In this document: positions 37,659-46,463 of the stretch, one piece after another
Numbering within the stretch: position 1 is the first letter of the stretch
Layout: every line of letters starts with the position of its first letter
NCBI GenBank assembly: GCA_910577325.1
Contig: CAJTMR010000012.1
Coordinates: 34,426 to 98,425, forward strand
Length of the DNA stretch: 64,000 bases
Reading direction: 5' to 3'
DNA from: an uncultured Parabacteroides sp.
Lineage (GTDB): Bacteria; Bacteroidota; Bacteroidia; Bacteroidales; Tannerellaceae
The notes under the pieces: generated by a model
Told to the model about the DNA's origin: nothing
The model's database searches: none
The model's input: only the letters and a program-made list of their open reading frames with translations
Program-made: the position numbers and the translations under genes

Positions 37659-39107
37659 TCATCCATTGTCTATTGAACAAATCCACAGCCCCACGAAAGT
37701 AATCGCCCCGTTGAGCATCAACATCTCGTAGCCGAATATATATCCTGTATGCTGCTTTACTAAACAGTCTGTTAAGAAACAGAGCAAAGGAGATACGATA
37801 CATATATAAGGGACAAATTTGTCGCGGGGATGCTTTGTCGTAAATAATCCGAACACGAAGAGACCGAGCAGCGGGCCGTATGTGTAGGACGCGATCATGT
37901 AAATGGCATCGATCACGCTCCGGCTGTTGATCGCTTTAAATGCGAGTATGATCAGGGCAAACAGAACGGAGATTGTGACGTGTACCGTCAGACGTGTACG
38001 CTTGGCGTTTTGCGCCTTTTCTTTCTCGACTCCTAAAATGTCGATACAGAAAGAAGTCGTAAGTGCTGTCAAAGCGGAATCGGCACTGCTGAATGCAGCT
38101 GCAATGATCCCGACCGTAAAGAAGATCAGGATCGAATGTCCCAACAGTCCCGAGGTACAGAACATCGGAAGAATATCGTCGTTCAATGTCGGCAGTTCTA
38201 TCTGTTGTTGCGATGCAAGCGTTAGCAGCAGGACACCCAGCGAAAGAAACAGAAAATTGACCGGTGTGAAGGCAAAACCATAGGTGTACATATTTTTTTG
38301 TGCGTCTTTCAAATTCTTACAGGAAAGGTTTTTTTGCATCATGTCCTGGTCGAGGCCGGTCATAACGATGGTGATAAAGATTCCGCTGAAAAACTGTTTC
38401 ACAAAGTGTTGTGTACTATGCCAGTCGTCAAACTCGAAGATGCGGAAGTGAGGGCTGGCTTGCAGAGTCTGTATCATACCTGCAAAGTCTATTTGCATCT
38501 TGTCTTTTACCTGCCAGATAATGACGACCAGCATGGCAACCAAACATAATGCTTGTAACGTGTCTGTCCAGATAATTGTTTTGATGCCGCTTCTATATGT
38601 GTAGAGCCAAACCAGGAAAAGACTGATGACCACCGTTACGGCGAATGGTATGTGCCAAATACTGAATACATAATGTTGCAGGATCAACACGACCAGATAA
38701 AGACGTGCTGCCGCTCCTACGATCTTGGACAGCAGGAAAAAGGAAGCTCCTGTTTTGTAACTATGTCGCCCGATCCGGTCTTCTAAATACGAATAGATGG
38801 AGGTCAGCTGTAATTTATAATAAAGTGGCAACAATACTTTGGCGATCAGGATGTATCCGAAAAAAAAACCAAAGACCGTTTGCATATAGGTCATGTTTAT
38901 GCTGCGTACCATCCCCGGGACAGAGACGAATGTGACCCCTGAAAGCGATGTCCCGACCATCCCGATCGATACGATATACCAAGGAGATTTACGATTGCCG
39001 AGAAAAAATGCTTCGTTACTTGAACTGTTCCGTCCCGTAATCCAGGCAATCAGCAAAAGGATTCCGAAATAGGCGGTTATGATAAAGAGGATGATATAGC
39101 TGTTCAT
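37659..39107 (-). CDS. Sodium:solute symporter (SSS family)
   Basis: A 482-residue protein with about 13 hydrophobic segments. SSS-family features: GTSLSGVTFVSVPGMV (about 53-68), a central GLDQDMMQKNLSCKNLKDAQ and AAAFSSADSALTALTTSFCI (abbreviated). Substrate unknown; Bacteroidetes members of this subgroup include sialic-acid and amino-acid transporters. It is the last chromosomal gene before the mobile element. A weak -7 box (CATCTTTG) lies at 39131-39138. Confidence 0.88.
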   Translation of the reverse strand: MNSYIILFIITAYFGILLLIAWITGRNSSSNEAFFLGNRKSPWYIVSIGMVGTSLSGVTFVSVPGMVRSINMTYMQTVFGFFFGYILIAKVLLPLYYKLQLTSIYSYLEDRIGRHSYKTGASFFLLSKIVGAAARLYLVVLILQHYVFSIWHIPFAVTVVISLFLVWLYTYRSGIKTIIWTDTLQALCLVAMLVVIIWQVKDKMQIDFAGMIQTLQASPHFRIFEFDDWHSTQHFVKQFFSGIFITIVMTGLDQDMMQKNLSCKNLKDAQKNMYTYGFAFTPVNFLFLSLGVLLLTLASQQQIELPTLNDDILPMFCTSGLLGHSILIFFTVGIIAAAFSSADSALTALTTSFCIDILGVEKEKAQNAKRTRLTVHVTISVLFALIILAFKAINSRSVIDAIYMIASYTYGPLLGLFVFGLFTTKHPRDKFVPYICIVSPLLCFLTDCLVKQHTGYIFGYEMLMLNGAITFVGLWICSIDNG

Positions 39108-39467
39108 GACTTATTATTAATTAACCTACAAAGATGCGGATAAAAATGAAAATAATTTGTAAAAGGGGTTCTTCATTTCATTAAAGTCGTCTCTTTTTTT
39201 GGAAAAATCGGGAACAGTCGCAAAGAAAAGCAAAGTTTAGCTTAAAAATAAGCAGGTCAGCATCTTAGTAGCAAAGCGGAAAGAAACAGCCATAGGCAAA
39301 AAAAGCCCCGAAAAGTAGGGTTAAGCCATAGTTCAGGTACTAAGTCATTACCTAATCCATGACACCCTACCATAACGGTAACAAGTTCTGTTTCACTATT
39401 TTGCGTAATTCTTCATAACTCGTGGTAACGGGAAAGTAATTACCTTTACAAACGAATATTTAGAGTT
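39108..39467. other. Junction of chromosome and mobile element (candidate left end)
   Basis: 360 bp without a gene, between the chromosomal symporter and the integrase. Holds AAAGAAA-rich sequence with GTAGCAAAGCGGAAAGAAAC (39271-39290), like repeats inside the element, and short dyads (GTAGGGT/ACCCTAC; GGTAAC repeats) that could be integrase arm sites. The exact attL cannot be fixed without the right end. Confidence 0.5.
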
Positions 39468-40766
39468 ATGAAAACAAAGAGAAGCACCTTTAAAGTCCTG
39501 TTCTACGTGAAGAGAACAGCAACAAGAGTAAGTGACGGAAAAGCCCCTGTAATGGCACGTATCACCATTGACGGCGATATTGCCACGTTCAGCGCAAAGC
39601 TGTTCGTCACCCCTTCCTTGTGGAACGCCGAAGCCGGAAAAGTAAGCGGCAAGTCTGCCGAAGCCTTGGAGATCAACCCGCAGTTGGAAGAGATCAAAGC
39701 CCGCATCAACAACCACTACTACCAGATACTCCGGGCGGATGATTTTGTCACTTCCGAGAAGGTGCGCAACGCCTTTTTAGGCATCGGCGTGATGGAGAAC
39801 TGCATCCTTAAAGACTTCCAGACCATGAACAGGGAGTTTGGCGAAATGGTGGAGAAGAAACTCCGTGCGAAGTCCACCTATAACAAGTACCTGACCGTTT
39901 ACAAGCACCTCGAAGCCTTCATGTGGGAGAAGAGGAAGCGTACCGATATGGCTTACAAGGAACTGACGAAAGACTTTATAGACGATTTCGACAGCTACCT
40001 GCGGAACGAAAAGGGATTGAGCGCAAACACCCTCTGGATTTACACCATGCCCATACTCAGCCTTACCGACAAGGCTTGGCGCAGGGGAATTATCCGCACC
40101 GACCCGTTCAGCGAGTACAGCCTCGAAATGCAGGAAACCGACCGGGGCTACCTCACGGAAGAAGAACTGAAACTGATAGCCAATACCGTGTTTGTGGATA
40201 AACAGACCAACCTTGTCCGTGATATGTTCCTTTTCGGCTGCTTTACCGGATTGAGCTACATAGATATAAAGACACTCACCTATGACAAGATCCAGCGCAT
40301 GGATTTCGACGGTGAGGAATGGATAATCACCCGCAGGACAAAGACCAAGGTATCGAGCAACGTCCCCCTGATGGAGATAGCCAAAGAACTGATCGAACGC
40401 TACAAGGGGCTTGCCAAAGATGATTTCGTGTTTCCCATGCCGGGCAACGGCACTTGCAACGACTACCTTAAAAAGATAGCCGCAACTTGTAACATCAACA
40501 AGGAAGTCACCTTCCACCTTTCGAGGCATACCTTCGCCACGACCGTCTATCTCTGCAACGGCGGTACGATTGAGGCACTTTCAAAGATACTCGGTCACAA
40601 GCATATCAGCACCACACAAATATACGCCGAAGTGACTAACAAGATGGTAAGCTCCGATTTCCGTTCGATCTCCGGCAACCTCGCAGCCATGCAGAAGAAA
40701 GTCCTTGACAGGAAACAGAAAAAGGTCAGCAAGCAGCAGGCGGTCGCCATGCGTGAAACCGCCTGA
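39468..40766 (+). CDS. int: Tyrosine integrase of the conjugative element
   Basis: A 432-residue site-specific recombinase: arm-binding N-domain (VARITIDGDIATFSAKLFVT region), SAM-like core-binding domain (about 105-205) and catalytic domain with Lys in TRRTKTK (about 290), HLSRHTFAT (His-x-x-Arg, about 345), LGHKHISTTQIYAEV (His and nucleophile Tyr, about 383). The first catalytic Arg (usually TGLR) is replaced: FTGLSYIDI. The same Arg-to-Ser change is known in IntDOT of CTnDOT. It integrates and excises the element. Confidence 0.93.
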   Translation: MKTKRSTFKVLFYVKRTATRVSDGKAPVMARITIDGDIATFSAKLFVTPSLWNAEAGKVSGKSAEALEINPQLEEIKARINNHYYQILRADDFVTSEKVRNAFLGIGVMENCILKDFQTMNREFGEMVEKKLRAKSTYNKYLTVYKHLEAFMWEKRKRTDMAYKELTKDFIDDFDSYLRNEKGLSANTLWIYTMPILSLTDKAWRRGIIRTDPFSEYSLEMQETDRGYLTEEELKLIANTVFVDKQTNLVRDMFLFGCFTGLSYIDIKTLTYDKIQRMDFDGEEWIITRRTKTKVSSNVPLMEIAKELIERYKGLAKDDFVFPMPGNGTCNDYLKKIAATCNINKEVTFHLSRHTFATTVYLCNGGTIEALSKILGHKHISTTQIYAEVTNKMVSSDFRSISGNLAAMQKKVLDRKQKKVSKQQAVAMRETA

Positions 40767-40789
40767 TTCCTTCGGGGAAGTGCAAAACA

Positions 40790-40832
40790 CGGCAAAGGCA
40801 GGAGTTCCGTTTGGAAGTTCCTGCCTTTGCCG
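40790..40832 (+). terminator. Stem-loop after the integrase gene
   Basis: CGGCAAAGGCAGGA (40790-40803) pairs exactly with TCCTGCCTTTGCCG (40819-40832), with an inner TTCC/GGAA extension. No strong T-run. It separates the integrase from the convergent minus-strand genes. Confidence 0.65.
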
Positions 40833-40859
40833 CATTTACCCATGCACCGCACCCAAAAG

Positions 40860-41177
40860 TTAAGTAGAGCTTTTCCTTCGTTTGCTCTTTTGCTTCATCT
40901 GCACATAGTTCTCTTCCAACATACGCAACAAGTCCGATTGTCGGTACAGCGTTTTGCCCGGCAGCGCAATGAACGGGATAATCCGTTGCGCCCGGTAATC
41001 CTGCAAGGTACGGGTAGTGATATGCAATATCCTGCACACATCTTCCCCCGTCAGGTACACCTCACCGTTCATCACCGGGTGAAAATTCGCCGTTACGTTA
41101 TCCACGTACTTCGTGCCCCGTTCCAGAGCTTCAAAGTACGCCTTTACCTCTTCCATGTCCTTTGTTATCACTTCCAT
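40860..41177 (-). CDS. Helix-turn-helix protein, excisionase-like
   Basis: A 105-residue basic protein with one MerR/Xis-type winged helix-turn-helix: MNGEVYLTGEDVCRILHITT then RTLQDYRAQRIIPFIALPG. The Lys/Arg-rich tail (KSKRRK) suits DNA binding. Pairs of such genes beside integrases in Bacteroidales elements direct excision or regulate it; that role is inferred. One base separates it from the upstream gene. Confidence 0.75.
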   Translation of the reverse strand: MEVITKDMEEVKAYFEALERGTKYVDNVTANFHPVMNGEVYLTGEDVCRILHITTRTLQDYRAQRIIPFIALPGKTLYRQSDLLRMLEENYVQMKQKSKRRKSST

Positions 41178-41178
41178 C

Positions 41179-41472
41179 TTATTCTTCCTCTACCTGTTCC
41201 TTACTCATTGCCTTTATAAATGCTTCCACATCTTCCAGCCTGTAATATATCTTGTGGTTAATCTGGCTGTATGCCAACAGCCCGCCATCACGGTACGTCT
41301 GCAATGTCCGTTTGCTCACGTTCAGCTTCTCGCACACGTCCGCATTATCCAGCCAGTTCATCTTTTCCGGTGGTCTGTACCGTGAACACAACTGCTGTAA
41401 ATGTTCGCTGAACTTGTTGAACCTTTCTTTCATTTCTTCAAAGGTTTTCTTCTCGATAGTCACTATTTCCAT
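41179..41472 (-). CDS. Helix-turn-helix protein, excisionase-like (second)
   Basis: A 97-residue protein with the HTH segment LDNADVCEKLNVSKRTLQTY and YYRLEDVEAFIKAM, similar in layout to its neighbour, so they are probably paralogous. First gene of a two-gene minus-strand operon. It likely acts as an excision-directionality factor or transcription factor for the element. Confidence 0.75.
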   Translation of the reverse strand: MEIVTIEKKTFEEMKERFNKFSEHLQQLCSRYRPPEKMNWLDNADVCEKLNVSKRTLQTYRDGGLLAYSQINHKIYYRLEDVEAFIKAMSKEQVEEE

Positions 41473-41704
41473 ATCCGTTTATTTACTGTTTCCCGCAAAT
41501 ATACAGACTGTTACAGGTATGCCCGTGCGTTTATGTACCGCTTGTCCGTGTTTTGCTCCACGCTTGTAGCTTTGTCGTGTCCGAAATGGTGCAAAACGAA
41601 GCAGAGAGCAACATATTTTCTTGCAGCCAGCATATTTTCTTCGCTGTTTATTTGCCGGTTCGCAAGGAATCCATTCCTTTGCAAACGAACAAACACGTTT
41701 AACT

Positions 41705-42646
41705 ATGGAACGCCCTATATTTGTAGCACAATACACCTTTCTTGCCATCCCCGAAACTTTCGAGGAAGAAAACCGCATTTTATGCAAGGTCGCCCTTCGG
41801 TGCGAGTACGTGATCCGCTTCGAGGACGACGGCAAATTCTACTTCCTGCTCGAAACCCGTTCCGATTACGAACAGCAATTTGCATCTTACGGATGGTATA
41901 TCGTCAGCCAGACCTGTTTCAACGAAAGGCTGACTATCGGCATGGGCTTGTACGAAAGCGGGCATCTGGCAGGCTTCATGTACTATTTGAAGTCCGGCAG
42001 CGAGGACGAAGCCCGTTTCTGGAACAACGTTCTCATCTTTACCTTCCTAAATGATTTCCGCAAAGCCTTTTACCCGTTGGATAACCGTTTTCAGGGCTTT
42101 TTCCGTCTGGACGGCAGCCTGTGCCTTTACCTGTATGATTATTGCCCCGTCCGGCGTAACGACAAGATCACCTTTGAGGGCAAGAAGGTTTCCAATCTTA
42201 TTTTCAAGTTCAAGTCCGGTCACGAAACCGACCTTGCCGTCAAGCTCTTTTCCATCGCTATCAGCCGAATCCGTGCCATTCAGGAGAACAAGCACCGTGC
42301 CGTACTCGTTCCTATTCCCGCATCCACCCGTGAGAAGAACCGCATCCGTTACGAAGAGTTTTGCCGGAAACTGTCGGCGGACATCGGAGTAGCCGATGGC
42401 TACGGGGCTATCACGCTCACCGCCGACCGTCCCCAACTCAAAGGCACGCACGGGCAGGACAAGACCGCAAACCTGCAATTTCATCCTGAATATATCAAGG
42501 ACAAATGCGTCTTGTTACTGGATGATCTCTTGACAACTGGCGAAGGATTCATACAGACACGCCGCAAATTAATCGAACATGGAGCGAAGTTTGTAATTGG
42601 TCTGTTCCTTGCGAAGACCATCGCTTTTGAGGACGAACAGGAATAA
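41705..42646 (+). CDS. Protein with C-terminal phosphoribosyltransferase domain
   Basis: A 313-residue protein. The first 170 residues match no family I know (MERPIFVAQYTFLAIPETFE; aromatic-rich). The last 130 form a type I PRTase fold: VLVPIPASTREKNRIRYEEF (hood region) and the PRPP loop VLLLDDLLTTGEGF (about 265-278), as in ComF-like proteins. A purine/pyrimidine salvage role is uncertain; ComF-type proteins are linked to DNA uptake. The ATG at 41705 is chosen since the upstream part of the frame overlaps unrelated sequence. It is carried inside the mobile element. Confidence 0.75.
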   Translation: MERPIFVAQYTFLAIPETFEEENRILCKVALRCEYVIRFEDDGKFYFLLETRSDYEQQFASYGWYIVSQTCFNERLTIGMGLYESGHLAGFMYYLKSGSEDEARFWNNVLIFTFLNDFRKAFYPLDNRFQGFFRLDGSLCLYLYDYCPVRRNDKITFEGKKVSNLIFKFKSGHETDLAVKLFSIAISRIRAIQENKHRAVLVPIPASTREKNRIRYEEFCRKLSADIGVADGYGAITLTADRPQLKGTHGQDKTANLQFHPEYIKDKCVLLLDDLLTTGEGFIQTRRKLIEHGAKFVIGLFLAKTIAFEDEQE

Positions 42647-42804
42647 TGACGGGTAAATAAGGTGGAGATAATACGATGTCCCATGATATGTGGTAGGGAT
42701 ATTCTTTGGGCGTTCCCGTAAACGGTCGGGCTTTCCGTTACAAGTCCTCGCCGGAGCTGTGGGCTTTCCCCTGCAATCCCTAACGTGTAAATTGTGAACC
42801 AAAT

Positions 42805-43527
42805 TCATTTGACATCTTTATCAAAATTGAAATGCCAATCTTCCCATTTCCCTCTATATACATCCAGAAGTTCACCTGTTTGCCCGTCGTACAGCCGCCC
42901 GGTCATATTACAGTTATCGTTGGAATCAATCGTATCTTTTATATCTACATACCAGCCCCATCTTTTATATGGAACTGAATCTGTATCAAAATAGTCTTTC
43001 CCATAATAGTATATGGAGATATTATGGAACAAATCTATATTTTCTTTTTTTAGTTCATCAAGTAGTTGATGAATAGAATATGTGGGATAAATATACCCCT
43101 CATCACCTGCATCTAAATTGTAAAATTTAGTAACTTGCCCATTTTTATCATACTCCACAGTATAAGCAGAGAGGGTTTCTCCATGAAGAAATTCCTGATC
43201 CCAGTATAATAATTTCCCATCTCTGTCATATTGCATAGCATTTACTACAGGATAATCTTTTTCGCGCATCAGGCGATAATAATTACCATTATATAAAGTT
43301 TGTATGAATTCATACCTACCGTCAGGATATACCGTATCAACTATATCCCCATTTTCATACTTATGAAAAAATAGTGTGTCGAACTGTCTTGGCGGAAAAT
43401 CCAGCCTATTCAAACTATCACAAATATGATTATATTGCTTCCTTTGCTTATTTACACAACCAATAAGCAAAGGAAATAATAATACTGCTAATATCTTTAC
43501 AAACTTATTTACTTTAAATGATTCCAT
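42805..43527 (-). CDS. Lipoprotein, tandem copy 1
   Basis: A 240-residue protein with a lipoprotein signal (ILAVLLFPLLIGC). The mature part is rich in Tyr and Asp with repeated GxLLYW / G-x-Y-short beta patterns (DRDGKLLYWDQEFLHGE, YDKNGQVTKFYNLD), resembling MORN-like or toxin-immunity lipoproteins; no named family is recognised. It is a tandem paralog of 43649-44347, with the middle of the two nearly identical. Likely cargo of the element. Confidence 0.7.
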   Translation of the reverse strand: MESFKVNKFVKILAVLLFPLLIGCVNKQRKQYNHICDSLNRLDFPPRQFDTLFFHKYENGDIVDTVYPDGRYEFIQTLYNGNYYRLMREKDYPVVNAMQYDRDGKLLYWDQEFLHGETLSAYTVEYDKNGQVTKFYNLDAGDEGYIYPTYSIHQLLDELKKENIDLFHNISIYYYGKDYFDTDSVPYKRWGWYVDIKDTIDSNDNCNMTGRLYDGQTGELLDVYRGKWEDWHFNFDKDVK

Positions 43528-43648
43528 ATTTTCTAACTCCTACTTGTTATATTCATTGTTACCCGAACAACTTTTCCATTTTTAAATCTACTTCCCAAGT
43601 CCTTAGAATGTGTGTAATAAACGATAGTTGGTATCCTGTGAACCAAAT

Positions 43649-44347
43649 TCATTTGACATCTTTATCAAAATTGAAATTGTAATCTTCCCATATCCCTCTG
43701 AATACATCAAGAAGTTCGCCTGTTTGCCCGTCATACAGCCGCCCGGTCATATTATACTTATCGTTGGAATCAATCGTATCTTTTATATCTACATACCAGC
43801 CCCATCTTTTATATGGAACTGAATCTGTATCAAAATAGTCTTTCCCATAATAGTATATGGAGATATTATGGAACAAATCTATATTTTCTTTTTTTAGTTC
43901 ATCAAGTAGTTGATGAATAGAATATGTGGGATAAATATACCCCTCATCACCTGCATCTAAATTGTAAAATTTAGTAACTTGCCCATTTTTATCATACTCC
44001 ACAGTATAAGCAGAGAGGGTTTCTCCATGAAGAAATTCCTGATCCCAGTATAATAATTTTCCATCCTTGTCATATTCCATAGCATTTACGATAGGACAAT
44101 CTTTATCACGCATCAGGCGATAATAATTACCATTATATATATTTTCTATTAGTTCATATTTACCATTAGGATATACAGTATCAACTACAACTCCATTTCC
44201 ATATTTATGAAAGAATAGTGTATCGAACAGCCTTGGCGGAAAATCCAGCCTGTTCAAACTATCACAAACGTATCTATAACGTTTCTCCTCTTTATTCACA
44301 CAACCCACAAGTAATGCCAATAATAGCGATATTGTAAATAGTTTCAT
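43649..44347 (-). CDS. Lipoprotein, tandem copy 2
   Basis: A 232-residue protein, lipobox LLLALLVGC. The region from YWDQEFLHGETLSAYTVEYD to DIKDTIDSND (about 98 residues) is identical to copy 1, whereas the N-terminal 75 residues and the C-terminal tail carry many changes. The repeat unit is 844 bp including the sequence after the stop (GTGAACCAAATTCATTTGAC at 43638 and at 42794). Function unknown. Confidence 0.7.
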   Translation of the reverse strand: MKLFTISLLLALLVGCVNKEEKRYRYVCDSLNRLDFPPRLFDTLFFHKYGNGVVVDTVYPNGKYELIENIYNGNYYRLMRDKDCPIVNAMEYDKDGKLLYWDQEFLHGETLSAYTVEYDKNGQVTKFYNLDAGDEGYIYPTYSIHQLLDELKKENIDLFHNISIYYYGKDYFDTDSVPYKRWGWYVDIKDTIDSNDKYNMTGRLYDGQTGELLDVFRGIWEDYNFNFDKDVK

Positions 44348-45171
44348 AATTGTATTTATTTTGAGTACAGACTATCCTATATTTGTCTTATTTGCCAATA
44401 CCAAAGTGAGATTCTATCATAGATGCCTCTTTTGATGGGCAACCGCCTATAATATTCAATCCTTCCTTTTTATCCTCTTCTGCCTCAAATATAAGAATTT
44501 AATTTCCAAACCCTCACACAGTTTGCATAATTTATTGGACGGCTGTTTCCATTTATTCCCGCCCACCCGTCAGCGGTATAGGTCTGTTCCAGCTTCCCGT
44601 ACACCTTCAAGCACTCCGGCAAGCTCCATGCCCGAAAATGTACGCAAAGCCGGAAAGGACAAACGGAACACATTCGCCCGTGCTGTCCCCCGGAGCTTCG
44701 ATTTCATCGAAACTTTCCGTGCGCCATCCCGTTCAAATAAGTTCCCTGATGTTTGTCCCGGCAGCCCCTTATTGTTTTACCCGTTTTTTCAACCGTTATT
44801 TTCTTCTTTGGGCTTTGCCGTGACTGAAAGGATAATCCTTTGTCTGCGGAACTTTCCGCCCGTTTCCGCCACTGCCATCGCACGGCCATCCGCAAAAGCC
44901 GGATAGCTGATTGCTCTGTCCGTTTACCGTAAACCGGACGAAAAGAACCTCGCCAACCCGCACAACACATTGTCGTGGTGTACCCTTCTTTCTAATCCGA
45001 TAAATCGGCAAAAGAAGAATCCCCCACGCCAAAGAGTTGTCTTTCCACCCCGCATTACCAACCTGTTTTTCTTTTCCTTTCCGGAAACGGAACTTTCCGG
45101 CTTCCATAACAGCACTTTCCCGACTTGTACCGATAAGTAATCTATCATTCATTCAATTTACTGAAGGATTG
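44348..45171. other. Region without a convincing gene
   Basis: About 820 bp, from an AT-rich start to a GC-richer middle (44540-45110). Overlapping open frames of 60-127 codons exist on both strands but have Pro/Ser/Arg-rich, low-complexity products and no recognisable motif. It may be decayed coding sequence or a transfer-related noncoding region next to the palindrome at 45172. Confidence 0.5.
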
Positions 45172-45359
45172 AATTTTTCCCCTTAGGGCTGATTGGGAAA
45201 ACATTGACGAAGGTAGGCGGGGGAGAAAGCAAATCCGCAAAAAATGCCAAATCTCCACCCTGCGGGTAGTATTTACCATTTTTTCAGATAATTGCAATTC
45301 CCCCTTTCCGCTCTTGATTATTGTCAATGTTCTTCCCAATCAGCCAAAGGGAAAAAATT
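45172..45359. repeat. Large imperfect inverted repeat upstream of ardC
   Basis: A 37-nt arm at 45172-45208 (AATTTTTCCCCTTAGGGCTG...) matches the reverse complement of 45323-45359 with about four differences; both arms share CTGATTGGGAA and ACATTGAC. Between them lies a nested stem (GGAGA near 45223, TCTCC near 45265). It ends 61 bp before ardC. Possible roles: transfer or replication origin, regulatory structure, or a small mobile element. Confidence 0.7.
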
Positions 45360-45420
45360 TGGTTGGGGCGGCAGGCGATGATAACAAAAACAAGTAGTAA
45401 CAATTTTAAAGCGTAAAGTT

Positions 45421-46398
45421 ATGGCAACGACAACGAACAACACCATCGAGAAAATTTCTCCCGTGTTCACCGATTTACTTATCAAGAAAATCGAAAGTCT
45501 GAAAAGCGACTGGCAAAAACCGTGGATAACGAGCCTTAAACACGGTTTCCCCCGCAATCTAAGAGGAACGGTTTACAATGGCGGTAACATCTTAATGCTG
45601 CTGTTTTACACCGAGTTTATGAAATTCACTTTGCCCGTGTTCCTTACATTCAACCAAGCCAAAGCCGAAGAAGTGAGCATAAACAAGGGCGCACGCTCGT
45701 TCCCCGTTTACTATTGGTTCAAGTTCGTGGTACACAAGGAGAGTAACAAGTCCATCCCTTACGAGGAATATTGCAAGCTATCCAAAGCGGAAAAGGATGA
45801 ATACAAGGTAATACCCCAAATGAAATATTACAATGTGTTCAACCTCGACCAAACCAATTTTGCGGAGAAGTACCCCGAACGTTTCGCCAAGATACAACAG
45901 GGCGAACAGCCCGAAAACCATTCGGACGGTATCGAGTGCGGAATGTTGGACGAGTTGATATATATGCAAAATTGGTATTGCCCTATTAAAGTAAAGTATT
46001 CCGACAGTGCTTTCTATGTACCCGCAACCGATTATATCGTTTGCCCCGAAAAAGAGCAGTTCCCGCAAGGAGCGGAATTTTACGGAACACTTTTGCACGA
46101 GATGGCACACAGCACAGGCAACCCACAACGCCTAAACCGCACGTTCGGCAGCTTTTTCGGGGATGAATTATACGCCCGTGAGGAACTTGTTGCGGAACTA
46201 ACGTCAGCCCTTTGCGGTGCTTTCTTCGGTATCGCCACCACACCGCAGGACAATAACGCAGCCTATCTGAAACACTGGCTCACCAAGCTAAAGCAAGAAC
46301 CCGCCTTTCTGATTGATATATTGGGCGATGTGAACAAGGCTGCAAAGATGATAACGGAAAGGGTAACAGAACCGATAAACGAACCCGTTGCAGCCTAA
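45421..46398 (+). CDS. ardC: ArdC-type antirestriction protein
   Basis: A 325-residue protein: N-terminal ssDNA-binding domain of ArdC (DUF1738; KIESLKSDWQKPWITSLKHG, RNLRGTVYNGGN) and a C-terminal zincin-like metallopeptidase domain with LLHEMAHST (zinc ligands, His about 226) and a downstream Glu in YAREELVAE. ArdC proteins protect incoming single-stranded DNA of conjugative elements against host restriction. It is the first of a run of plus-strand genes punctuated by small hairpins. Confidence 0.88.
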   Translation: MATTTNNTIEKISPVFTDLLIKKIESLKSDWQKPWITSLKHGFPRNLRGTVYNGGNILMLLFYTEFMKFTLPVFLTFNQAKAEEVSINKGARSFPVYYWFKFVVHKESNKSIPYEEYCKLSKAEKDEYKVIPQMKYYNVFNLDQTNFAEKYPERFAKIQQGEQPENHSDGIECGMLDELIYMQNWYCPIKVKYSDSAFYVPATDYIVCPEKEQFPQGAEFYGTLLHEMAHSTGNPQRLNRTFGSFFGDELYAREELVAELTSALCGAFFGIATTPQDNNAAYLKHWLTKLKQEPAFLIDILGDVNKAAKMITERVTEPINEPVAA

Positions 46399-46428
46399 CG
46401 GAAAACAGAAACAAGAGTATTAACAAAA

Positions 46429-46446
46429 GGGTGGAGCAATCCACCC
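46429..46446 (+). repeat. Intergenic GNRA-loop hairpin, copy 1
   Basis: GGGTGGA-GCAA-TCCACCC, 7-bp stem with a GCAA tetraloop, 31 bp after the ardC stop and 17 bp before the next ATG. The T-A/A-T pair replaces the C-G pair found in the other copies, a compensatory change. Confidence 0.8.
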
Positions 46447-46463
46447 GTAAAAAACATAAGAAG

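Noticed and set aside
44523..44906. 127-codon plus-strand open frame
   Set aside because: Pro/Ser/Arg-rich product with no motif and overlapping frames on the other strand.
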